Positions 52,131-60,687 of a stretch of DNA of 64,000 nt are shown here, in pieces. The stretch is from assembly GCA_023212695.1 (NCBI GenBank), contig JALCCG010000104.1, positions 1 to 64,000 of the forward strand, given 5' to 3'. Position 1 is the stretch's first letter. The number at the start of each line of letters is the position of its first letter. A program made the translations under genes and the position numbers. The notes beneath the pieces were generated by a model. The model did no database searches. It was not told the DNA's origin and saw only the letters and a program-made list of their open reading frames with translations. The stretch comes from Sporisorium sorghi (lineage: Eukaryota > Basidiomycota > Ustilaginomycetes > Ustilaginales > Ustilaginaceae).

Positions 52131-53894
52131 ATGCGGCTGAGACCTTTCGCTGTATACCGACAAGCTCTATCTCTTACTACAACTAACCGTGTCAAGTTCT
52201 TGACTGTCTCCTGGATTCGCCCTCAACTGCAAGCCAAAATGTCGACGGCAACCCCATCCTCGCCCGAGCTGCCACCAGCCAAACGCATGCGCTCCAAATC
52301 TCCAGAGCAGGCCAACGACGCAAATGCATCAGCCTCAACCTCCACTGCTGCTGCTCCATCTGCTCAAGACAAGCAAGCTCGCAAAGCTGAAGCGCGTCGA
52401 CTACGCCAAAAACGCAAGGACTACGCCAAACAGCTCACCAAGACCGGTCGAGAGCCCATCGAGTTTGACATCGAAGACCTGCTCGGCATCCGTAAAGTGA
52501 CCGACATCCTATCGGAGGGACTCGAACATCAGTACAAGTTCGAGCGCGGTACCCGCCTTACCCTTACAATCGAGCGTCTGGATGCGCACGGTGATGGTCT
52601 CGCCATTGCTCCTGAACGCGACTGGATCATTGCTGTTCCGCACACGCTGCCGGGGGAGAAGGTGACGCTCGAGATTACGAGCAACGAGCGACTCTACTCG
52701 AAAGCCAAGGTGGTGGAGGTGGTGGAGAAGAGTGCCGAGAGGAACGACGAGCTGGTGCGATGCAAGTACTTTGGCGACTGCGGTGGATGCCAGTATCAGA
52801 TGATCGATTACGCGCAGCAGCTCGAGATCAAGCGTGGTGTTGTGGAGAGGGCTTTTGCACGCTTCTCAGGATTGGATTCGACGTTGATTCCCGAAGTGCT
52901 GCCGACGATCGCCTCGCCGAATCAGTACAACTACCGAACGAAGTTGACTCCGCACTTTGAACTGCCCTACGAGCTGCGACGCGGTAGAAGGAACGCTAAC
53001 GGCGAAAACGGCGAAAAGCCACAGTATTCAGTGCCCATCGGCTTCGACTGCATCGGAACGAAAAGGGTGATGGATATCGAAGAGTGCCCCATTGCCACCA
53101 GGACGATCAACAAGGCGCTCCCTGCTGCCAAGCAAAAAGTGCGGGACACGATCGAATCGTTCAAGAACGGCGCTACCATTCTACTGCGCGACTCTTTGCG
53201 CACCTACGACAGTTTCGCTGAAGATCTTCTCGTCACTCAAACTTCAAGTGCAGACGGACTGGCGGAAAAGGAGCTCGACACCGAAGTCGTCACGGACCAC
53301 AAGGCTACAGTCAAAGAGCGCGTGCTCACCACCAAGTTCGAATCGCCCGCAGGCACCTTCTTCCAAAACAACCGGAGCATCCTCCCCAGCTTGCTCGACC
53401 ACGTCCGCGATGCCATCACCTCTGCCTCCACAAGCAGCGACGAGCGCTACCTGGTCGACGCCTACTGCGGCTCTGGCCTGTTCAGCCTCTGCCTCGCCTC
53501 GCTCTTCCGCCAAGTGTCCGGCGTCGAGATCTCGTCCGAGTCCATCAAGTACGCTACCAAAAACGCCCAGCTCAACGGCATCACCAACGCCAAGTTCCTC
53601 GCTGGCAACGCTGAAGATATCTTCGCCAAAATCGAGTACCCCGCTCAGCAGACGACGGTCATCATCGACCCGCCTAGACGCGGCTGCGACGAGGAGTTCA
53701 TTCGACAGCTGGTCAAGTTGGGTCCCAGGCACATTGTGTATGTTTCGTGCAATGTGCACACGCAGGCGAGGGACGTGGGTCAGCTGATTGGCAAGGATGC
53801 AAGGTACAAGATCAAGAGCGTTCGAGGCGCTGATCTGTTCCCTCAGACGCATCATGTCGAGGGTGTTGCTGTGCTTGAGCGTGTTGATGGTTAG
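52131..53894 (+). CDS. TRM2: tRNA (uracil-5-)-methyltransferase Trm2
   Basis: The 587-residue enzyme makes 5-methyluridine at tRNA position 54. A TRAM-like domain lies at about 140-200 (RLTLTIERLDAHGDGLAIAP, VPHTLPGEKVTLEITSNERL). It is followed by a cysteine cluster (CKYFGDCGGCQYQMIDYAQQ, about 210) as in iron-sulphur RumA/TrmA relatives. The SAM-binding motif is LVDAYCGSGLFSLCLASLF. The catalytic segments are IIDPPRRGCDEEF and YVSCNVHTQARDV, whose Cys (about 540) should be the nucleophile, and the C-terminus FPQTHHVEGVAVLERVDG is typical. The ATG at 52131 adds a basic amphipathic stretch (MRLRPFAVYRQALSLTTTNR), while a second ATG near 52239 (MSTATPSSPELPPAKRMRSK) gives a product with an NLS-like start. 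Two start sites could provide mitochondrial and nuclear forms. Confidence 0.92.
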   Translation: MRLRPFAVYRQALSLTTTNRVKFLTVSWIRPQLQAKMSTATPSSPELPPAKRMRSKSPEQANDANASASTSTAAAPSAQDKQARKAEARRLRQKRKDYAKQLTKTGREPIEFDIEDLLGIRKVTDILSEGLEHQYKFERGTRLTLTIERLDAHGDGLAIAPERDWIIAVPHTLPGEKVTLEITSNERLYSKAKVVEVVEKSAERNDELVRCKYFGDCGGCQYQMIDYAQQLEIKRGVVERAFARFSGLDSTLIPEVLPTIASPNQYNYRTKLTPHFELPYELRRGRRNANGENGEKPQYSVPIGFDCIGTKRVMDIEECPIATRTINKALPAAKQKVRDTIESFKNGATILLRDSLRTYDSFAEDLLVTQTSSADGLAEKELDTEVVTDHKATVKERVLTTKFESPAGTFFQNNRSILPSLLDHVRDAITSASTSSDERYLVDAYCGSGLFSLCLASLFRQVSGVEISSESIKYATKNAQLNGITNAKFLAGNAEDIFAKIEYPAQQTTVIIDPPRRGCDEEFIRQLVKLGPRHIVYVSCNVHTQARDVGQLIGKDARYKIKSVRGADLFPQTHHVEGVAVLERVDG

Positions 53895-54068
53895 GGGTGA
53901 AGCAATGGAACGCTGTCTTCTTCGACATATCATCGGTGCTTGTAGCTAGCTGGTTGTCTGTGTATAGGCTGAGAGAGTTGCCCGTGTGTGTGTAAGCTGA
54001 GACGGTCTCATCTGCTCGCCATGTCGACGGCTCGGGAATCGGCAAAGCAAAACTCAGAAGAAAGGCAG

Positions 54069-54104
<36 letters not shown>

Positions 54105-54208
54105 CCCAAAAATTGCTTTGTGCAGCTGAAAACGTTGCTTCTGTACGACGTCCTTCTTCTCTCCATCCCATCACCTTCTACACTCTGCCTCTCGACTTCA
54201 CATCCACG
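53895..54208. other. intergenic region with 34-base poly(dA)
   Basis: This 314-bp region between TRM2 and the Mtf2-like gene contains a 34-base A run at 54069-54102, ending about 105 bp upstream of the Mtf2-like start codon. No gene is visible. Confidence 0.6.
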
Positions 54209-56107
54209 ATGGCGTCTGCATTGAGCCGCTCTGCTGGCGGATTCAGACTTGCTGTCGCTGCGGTGGCCAATCCATCTTTCGCAGGAACATCCTGTGCAAC
54301 CACTCGCAGTCTTTCAGCAAGCATTCGACGATTCGAAGACGACAAGCCACAGCACCCGTCAGCATCGCAGGATCCTTCCAGCTCTTCTTCTTCCACCACC
54401 AACCAGGTCGAATCTTCAAACAACGCGGACGACGGCACCGGCTACAGACCGCCTTCCAAGAGCTCTGGAGCATGGCCGTTTGATTCCGCCTCTTTCTCTC
54501 AGACTCCTTCCTCCACCGATTCTTCTTCTCAAAGCTCCGACTCAAATCCATACCAAGGCCTCTTTGACGGCAACGATCCATTCCCCACAGTGACCGTGCC
54601 CAAGCTCGGCGGCGCGAGCACCTCCTCGCTGGACCCACCTTCGACGACGTCGGACAAAGCCTCGTGGTTGTCGGACCAGCTCGACTCGCTCACGACGGCA
54701 CCGCGCACTCCTCGTGCCACCACTCGCTCCTCAGGCCTTTCTGCCGAACGCAAAAAGCACTCCATCCCGCGATCAGTCCTCTTTGCAGACTCGGAAAACG
54801 CCCGTCAGTCGGACGACTTCAAACCGCGCAAGCCATCAACAAACGCACGTAAGCGCTTCGACCGCTCCCCGCTCACGCAGCAGGAAGCGAACGCCTTCAT
54901 GTCGCTGCTCAACTCGGCGCTCGCGGGCAATTCCGCCTCCAGCGGCAGCGGCACTGCTGGTGCTGCATCGCCAGGCGACGCGGCCGAACATACGCCGTTT
55001 GGCAGCTACACGTCGCTCATCAGCAACCCGAAGACGCAGTCGGGCAGTCGCGCGCTGCTGCAAGCCTTTGCGAAGCGCAACCGGCTGAAGCGGTTTGAGG
55101 ATGCGCGTGCGCAGCGAGCCAAGCGCTTCGTACGCGAGGGTCTCGCCGCGCAGATCGACCCCGTGCAGCTCGAGGCCGGCATCGACGAGGCACGCGAGCA
55201 CATCGCCATGTGCGAAAACATCGCCGATCTGCTCGCCTTCACCAAGCGCCAAGTCTGGGGCATCGGCTCCACACCCAAAGTCTCGCAGCCAGAGCACTTG
55301 GCGGGTATGCTATCCGAGGCATCGCTCGACACCGCACCAAGCGAAAAGGAGACAGCGCCGAAGTACGGCAAGGACACGCCGTACTACGCATCGGTCCTGC
55401 ACCTCGTGTTCGTCGCCATGCGCGACCGCTACCGTTCGCCGCAGACCGCGTTATCGGTCGCACGCACAACGCGCGCGCTGGGGATCGAGAGCTACGTGCT
55501 CGGCGTCACCGCATCGCTGTACAACGAGGTGCTCAAGACGCAGTGGGACTGGCTGGGCGATTTGCCCGGCGTCGTATCTACGCTGCGCCAGGCCAGGGAG
55601 ACGGGCATCCTCTCCGCGCCCACCACGAATGTGACGAGTACCGGTGCAGAGGACGACACGATCCGCGACACGGTCGACCGGATCGCGAACGATGTGCGCA
55701 CGTACGTGCTCGAGCAGCAGGCGGCACGGGCCACGCGCAGCTACTCTTACGGCGCGGAGGACGATCTGCTCTCCGCTGCGAGTGGAGCCAAGGAGAGGCA
55801 TGGGAGCGAGTGGAGCCAGAACTGGCTGCTGGCCAATGCCGAGGAGGCGACCAACTTGGCCGGTCAGCCGCACAGGTTGATGGCAGAGCAGCGGTCAAGC
55901 TTTGGCAGCTCGGGAGCGACGGACCGAGATGGTCGCAACCGGACGAGTGGTGGCGGTGGAAGGTTCAGCGGCGAACGTAGGTTTGACAGGAGAAACAGCA
56001 ACGACGGCGGCGATGGAGGCAGAAGCAAGGATATGCGCTCAATGGCGAGGTACGATTCGCCGTCGACATCGACGCACGGCTCTCGCTCGACGAGGAGCTG
56101 GCAATAG
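54209..56107 (+). CDS. Mtf2-like mitochondrial RNA-processing/translation factor
   Basis: The 632-residue protein starts with a likely mitochondrial presequence (MASALSRSAGGFRLAVAAVA, then TTRSLSASIRRFEDDKP). A conserved helical region in the C-terminal half resembles the Mtf2 C-terminal domain: YYASVLHLVFVAMRDRYRSP, ALSVARTTRALGIESYVLGV, TASLYNEVLKTQWDWLGDLP and GVVSTLRQARETGIL. In yeast, Mtf2 (Nam1) links mitochondrial transcripts to RNA processing and translation. The N-terminal half is Ser/Thr/Pro-rich and disordered, and the extreme C-terminus is Arg/Gly/Ser-rich. The ATG at 54209 follows a typical CACGATGG context; the frame upstream starts only with a TTG. The family match is by pattern, and the specific target RNAs are unknown. 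Confidence 0.65.
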   Translation: MASALSRSAGGFRLAVAAVANPSFAGTSCATTRSLSASIRRFEDDKPQHPSASQDPSSSSSSTTNQVESSNNADDGTGYRPPSKSSGAWPFDSASFSQTPSSTDSSSQSSDSNPYQGLFDGNDPFPTVTVPKLGGASTSSLDPPSTTSDKASWLSDQLDSLTTAPRTPRATTRSSGLSAERKKHSIPRSVLFADSENARQSDDFKPRKPSTNARKRFDRSPLTQQEANAFMSLLNSALAGNSASSGSGTAGAASPGDAAEHTPFGSYTSLISNPKTQSGSRALLQAFAKRNRLKRFEDARAQRAKRFVREGLAAQIDPVQLEAGIDEAREHIAMCENIADLLAFTKRQVWGIGSTPKVSQPEHLAGMLSEASLDTAPSEKETAPKYGKDTPYYASVLHLVFVAMRDRYRSPQTALSVARTTRALGIESYVLGVTASLYNEVLKTQWDWLGDLPGVVSTLRQARETGILSAPTTNVTSTGAEDDTIRDTVDRIANDVRTYVLEQQAARATRSYSYGAEDDLLSAASGAKERHGSEWSQNWLLANAEEATNLAGQPHRLMAEQRSSFGSSGATDRDGRNRTSGGGGRFSGERRFDRRNSNDGGDGGRSKDMRSMARYDSPSTSTHGSRSTRSWQ

Positions 56108-56325
56108 CATTCGCATTCTGTATTCAGCTTGTGCACATCGACATCTGACACCCATGACATATCACACCGGCAGCGCAACACAGACTCGGCGAAGGAGGGA
56201 GAGAGAACGTGAGAAACTCGATTACGACGAAAGCGACTAAAGAAACCGAAAGATGACGAGACGAGCAAACGAACGAGCAGACCAAACAAATCCAGCGCGA
56301 CAAGAAGACGAAGCGACACAAGCAA

Positions 56326-58620
56326 CTAAGGCAGAGACTTGACGGTCTTGGCAGCGAGCTTGTTGATGCTCTGCACCTTGCTCGCCACATCAGGTGCCTG
56401 GACGCTCACCACGCTGTCCAACGCACTGCCGACGGCGGCAACCAGCGGGACGACCTTGTGCTTGACATCCAGCGTGACCTTCTGCTCGTGGACCGCGTCC
56501 GTGATGTGCACGACCTTGGTCAACAGCGTCGAGACGGACGGGACGAGGGTGTCGACGGCGTCGGTGAGGATGGCGCCGGCGGTGTTGTGGCGCGTGTGCA
56601 GCGGGTGGATGGTGGTGTAGTCGACGGCGTGCGGGGTGGTTTTGGCGATGGCGCGCTTGACGGCGGGCACGACGTGCAGCAGGTCGAGCGTCGTAATGTC
56701 GTCCGAGACCGAAACGGGGATCGCGCGCTTGAGGACTCCGAGCAGCGAGTCCAAATCCACCAGCTCGTTCGTGCTCTCCACCACCTCGCGCTTGAGCAGT
56801 CCCAGAACGCTGTCCAGGTCAACCAGCTCGTTGTCGCTCTCCACCACCTCGCGCTTCACCAGACCCAAGATACTGTCCAGGTCAACCAGCTCGTTGTCGC
56901 TCTTCACCACATCGCGCTCCACCACCTCGTCCACCAGCTTATCCACCCCGTCCGCATTCACAACCGACGCAACGTCGAGCACCGAGCGCCTGAGCAGCCC
57001 CAGCTTGGCCACGTTGATCTTGTCCAACACCTTGGACACGTCGACATTGTCGACGAGAGAGCGCCTGACGGCGGCGTCGATCGTGGCGAGGTCCGAATCG
57101 GGCAGCGCGTCGATGTGCGCAATGGCGCGCTTGAGCTTGAGCACCTTCTGGAGGTCAACGGCGGAGGTGAGGCCGGACACGGTGCCGGTGACGTTGTCGA
57201 GGAGGTCGGCGCGCTTGACGAGGCTCAGGACCTGGTTGAGGTCGACGGCGGACTCGACACCCGACACAGTGCCACCAACGGTGCCACCAACGTTCGAAAG
57301 CAGATCGGCGCGCTTGACGAGGTCGAGCACCTGGTTGAGGTCGACGGCCGAAGTGGCGCTAGAGAGAGTGCCACCAACGGTGCCCTCAACGTTGGAGAGC
57401 AGATCGGCGCGCTTAACCAGGCCAAGCACCTGGTCGAGGTCCACAGCCGACGTAGCACCCGCCACAGTGCCCTCCACGCCCTGCAGAAGCTCGCGCTTGC
57501 CGAGCACAGTGTCGACAAGGCTGAGAGCAACGTTGCTGACAGCAGCCACGTCGCTGACAGCCTTGATCGACTCGACGAACCCGACGGCGTTCAGGACGTG
57601 CAGGCCCGACACGAGCGCCGGCACATCCACAACCGACTTGACCGCGGACAGCAGCTGCACCGAGCTGGGCAGGGCGACGACGGCGCCGAGAACCGACTCG
57701 ACACCGGCGACCGAAAACACACGAGCGACCGTGTTGAAGCCGTACTTGCCGACGTAGTCGACGAGCTTGGCGGCGCCTTGGACCTTGACCATCTCGTTGG
57801 CGCCAGTGGGCACGGCGGCGACGAGGGCGGTGAGGCTGTGGACGTCAGCGAGGGCGCCGACGAACGCAACGGGGTCGTCGAGCTGTTTGATGTTCTCCAG
57901 CAGCTTCACGCTGTCCGGAACGGCGAGGACGGCCGACAGAACCGTGTCGACGTTGGCGACGTCGTGGATGGCCTTGAGCACATCGGCATCGGCCAGAACC
58001 GAAACGACGTCGCTCTCGAGCACAGTGTCGACCTTGAGGCCACTCAGCAGCGAGACGAGACCCGTAGCGCCGGCGATGTTGGCGCTCTTAACGATACCCG
58101 CAACAGCCTTCAAATCAGCAACGGTCCTGCGCGCGACCTTGGCGCTGACAGTCGCCGTGCTCTTAGCAGCAGACTTGGCCTTGGCCAGATCGACAACCGC
58201 GTGGGCCAGCTCGTGCTTGACGCTGTGCAGCAGCTTTTCAGTCTTGACCGCGGCCAGCTTGCGGTCCTTGAGCTTGAGGATCTTGTCAGCCTCGGCATTG
58301 TGGCTGTCGAGCGAGGCCGAGAGTGTGTGCACGATGCCAGCCACGTGCTTGAGGTTGACCGTCTTGACCCCGGCGTGAGCCGCACCGAGCGCGGAAACGT
58401 CGACACCGCGACGGAGAGCGGAGGCCGAGACGAGGTGGTCGAGCTTGGCCACGCCGAGCTTGTCGACCTTGACCTTGGCCGCGTCGAGCGCGTTGACGTG
58501 AGCAGCGCCGTTCTTGACGCGCACCATCTTGTGCTTGGGCTGCGTGACCGTGTCGACCACGCCGGCGTTGGCCATGGTGAGCGCAGCGAGGATGACGAGG
58601 AGCGAGGATGAGAGACGCAT
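56326..58620 (-). CDS. secreted repeat protein with Kex2-type (KR) cleavage sites
   Basis: The 764-residue protein has a signal peptide (MRLSSSLLVILAALTMANAG) and no later membrane helix. The N-terminal half (about 21-370) is Val/Ala/Leu/Asp-rich with imperfect repeats (LPSSVQLLSAVKSVVDVPAL). From residue 375 it is divided by dibasic sites at about 376, 404, 437, 470, 498, 520, 545, 590, 611, 632 and 656. Two repeat families lie between them. Family A has four copies of 28-33 residues, such as ADLLSNVGGTVGGT with a SAVDLNQVLxLVKR end. Family B has three copies of 21 residues (EVVESDNELVDLDSVLGLLKR). All share a VDLxxVLxLxKR end. This is the design of Kex2-processed fungal proteins, including the smut repellent Rep1, but orthology is not claimed. 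Released peptides could coat aerial hyphae, act as signals or serve in the host; none is shown here. Confidence 0.75.
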   Translation of the reverse strand: MRLSSSLLVILAALTMANAGVVDTVTQPKHKMVRVKNGAAHVNALDAAKVKVDKLGVAKLDHLVSASALRRGVDVSALGAAHAGVKTVNLKHVAGIVHTLSASLDSHNAEADKILKLKDRKLAAVKTEKLLHSVKHELAHAVVDLAKAKSAAKSTATVSAKVARRTVADLKAVAGIVKSANIAGATGLVSLLSGLKVDTVLESDVVSVLADADVLKAIHDVANVDTVLSAVLAVPDSVKLLENIKQLDDPVAFVGALADVHSLTALVAAVPTGANEMVKVQGAAKLVDYVGKYGFNTVARVFSVAGVESVLGAVVALPSSVQLLSAVKSVVDVPALVSGLHVLNAVGFVESIKAVSDVAAVSNVALSLVDTVLGKRELLQGVEGTVAGATSAVDLDQVLGLVKRADLLSNVEGTVGGTLSSATSAVDLNQVLDLVKRADLLSNVGGTVGGTVSGVESAVDLNQVLSLVKRADLLDNVTGTVSGLTSAVDLQKVLKLKRAIAHIDALPDSDLATIDAAVRRSLVDNVDVSKVLDKINVAKLGLLRRSVLDVASVVNADGVDKLVDEVVERDVVKSDNELVDLDSILGLVKREVVESDNELVDLDSVLGLLKREVVESTNELVDLDSLLGVLKRAIPVSVSDDITTLDLLHVVPAVKRAIAKTTPHAVDYTTIHPLHTRHNTAGAILTDAVDTLVPSVSTLLTKVVHITDAVHEQKVTLDVKHKVVPLVAAVGSALDSVVSVQAPDVASKVQSINKLAAKTVKSLP
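56725..56913 (-). repeat. three 63-bp coding repeats (KR family B)
   Basis: Three contiguous 21-residue units encode E/DVVxSxNELVDLDSxLGxLKR, each ending in Lys-Arg. The differences between copies are few, suggesting recent duplication or homogenisation. Confidence 0.85.
57127..57492 (-). repeat. four coding repeats of 84-99 bp (KR family A)
   Basis: Four units of 28, 33, 33 and 28 residues begin A/ELLxxVxGTV and end SAVDLxxVLxLxKR. The two middle copies are longest and carry an extra TVGGT-type insert. Confidence 0.85.
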
Positions 58621-60687
58621 CGTTGCGAGAAGAAAGGGCGTTGATGCGGGGAGAGAGGTGTTGGGGAAAGGTAGAGATGAGACACGTCAAGTGTATAGTT
58701 GAAAGGAGTAGACGTTAGAGAGAGGAGAGAGTGTGAGATAGCTCAGCAAAGGGAGGTGGGGAAGGAACAGTGGAGTGGAAGGGGATGGTGATGGAAAGGG
58801 AGGCTGGAGTGGAGTGGAGAACAGATGAAGAGACGGAGAAGAGGGAAGACCTCGAAGAGCTCCGATATAAGTAGTCGTTCCACGAACGTCAACTTGCACG
58901 TCGTCGGAACACCACAATCACCGCCATTGCGCAGTCTTGGCAGCTCGCACGCTCAGCGAGGCGCTGAGCACCTCTGCTGCTCGCTCTGCTCTCTTCCCCT
59001 CTCTGAACACTGTGTTCGTGATAAGCGACGCCCCTGTCTTCAAGAGCACAGGACAACAAAGGTCAAAGTGCGCGGTTGACGCGAACCGCTTCGCTGCTAC
59101 CCATGCACATGGAAAAGGTGCTACTGCAACCGCAAGGCGGACAAAAGGTTGCTCTACAAGCTGAGAGGGCTAAAACGAATGGCGTTACAACGCTGCGAAA
59201 AGCACTTTGAGAGCTCGAGCTCGCGGTCGGCTCTCAGATGTCAAAAGGTTCCAGCAGTTTGGTAAGATCTCGAGCGCCGCGCATGAGCTCCAGCTGCCAA
59301 CCGGTCAACCGAAAGCGGTGGTGCGTGCACACCTGCATCAGTTAGCCGGAATCGTTGCTGCAAGAATTGTGACATTGCACCTCATGCATGGCGACATTGT
59401 CTTCCGAACCAACGGCCACTCGTCTTAGTCTGCAATCTGTGAGCGTACAATGCCCCTCTGCACGCACCTCCAGGAAGCGAGCGTTCAAGAGAACATCTTC
59501 TAGCGTCAAAGTGATAGCTCCGAGCTGGGCTTGAAAGGTTTTTTTCTTTCTAGAAGCGATCCGTGCGGGGGCCAGCTGCCCATTGTCCTGCGAACCGTGA
59601 TGTTTGCAAACACCGACGCAAGAGAAACGAAGGAGAGGCCCGTTCATACATTGGTGGGCTAGTGCTGCGCTCCGACCCCCGCATCTGCAGCCCCCTGTTT
59701 GTAGTTCGGATCGACATAGTGGCTTGCATGCAGACGAGGTGAAAGCGATCACACAAAGGCTCGTGGTGATGATCGGATATTTTCCACGCGCAAGTGGACA
59801 GCTCTCGTTTCAATTGCCGCCTTCCACGGTTCTTTCTCAGATCTCGAACCGCACCTCATCTTTGACGAGTCGACGTTCATGCGAAGACAGGAGGTGGACG
59901 CCACAACCCGAGCAGCTGCATCGTTTAGCCCCGTATCCATCACGTCTTCTGTTAACTCGCTTGGCCTTAGCGAACAACCGCTTTGACCGCCGCGCATCGC
60001 TCTACTTTCTCACTCGCCCGCGCTCGCTTAGCTTCGAAGGCGGCAGCAGCGCAGAATGTCAAAACTTAGACCTCCTCGTCTCGCGCAGCTGCTCAGACAC
60101 TAGAAATGTGCAAGGAAGGCTAGAAGGATCGTCGCTTTTCAGCCTTGTCACAACAAATGCTCAAGTCTTGTCACGACAAATGCTACAAGCGGTCTATGTG
60201 CTGAAGCTCGGATGCGAGCGATCCGCTTCGCTGCCCGCATGACCAGCGCTAGCGAGATCGTTCATGCACGATGTGGGAGTAGCACAGAGGCCCGTGAGCC
60301 TCCCACAAAGGAGCGAACGACGGTCTAGAAAGCGAATGAGAACGTTGTATTGCATTCAAGAAGACAGGCAAAGAGCAGCGGAGAATGTTGAAAGAGCGCA
60401 ACGGACCAGAAGCGAATGAGACGGGAGAGCTCGCCGGGTGTAACGGGTGTCCGAACCGGCGGGCCGTCGACCGTCTCCGTCGCTAGAAGTACAATCGCAA
60501 CCGCGGTTAGCTTAGAGTTGCGCACGAGTGATCCGCGCCCCCACTTGTCGTGATTACAGAGTCGAAGAAGCGTACAAAAGAAGGTTTCCGACAGACAGGG
60601 AACGAGAGCGTTGCTCTGCAGGTGTTCGACGTGTTCTGCTGTGACACAGATCGAGACCATCGAAGCGCATAGAGTAAAAGCGCACAT
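58621..60687. other. 2.1-kb intergenic region upstream of the KR-repeat gene
   Basis: This region contains the promoter of the KR-repeat protein gene and the 3' end of the next minus-strand gene. The first 250 bp upstream of 58620 is rich in GGAG/GGAA on the plus strand, so it is a pyrimidine-rich leader for the gene. Beyond that I see no repeat, RNA gene or coding frame with family features. Several open frames of 70-210 codons are present, but none begins well or resembles a known family. Confidence 0.5.

Noticed and set aside
56458..58611. 717-codon plus-strand open frame opposite the KR-repeat gene
   Set aside because: The minus-strand reading has a signal peptide and ordered repeats. 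The plus-strand reading is an antisense shadow whose apparent repeats are those of the real gene.
56326..58620. Possible ribosomally made cyclic peptide (RiPP) precursor
   Set aside because: KR-bounded repeats fit this idea, but the units are 21-33 residues without a conserved short aromatic core, and no tailoring-enzyme gene such as a DUF3328 or tyrosinase gene lies in the window.
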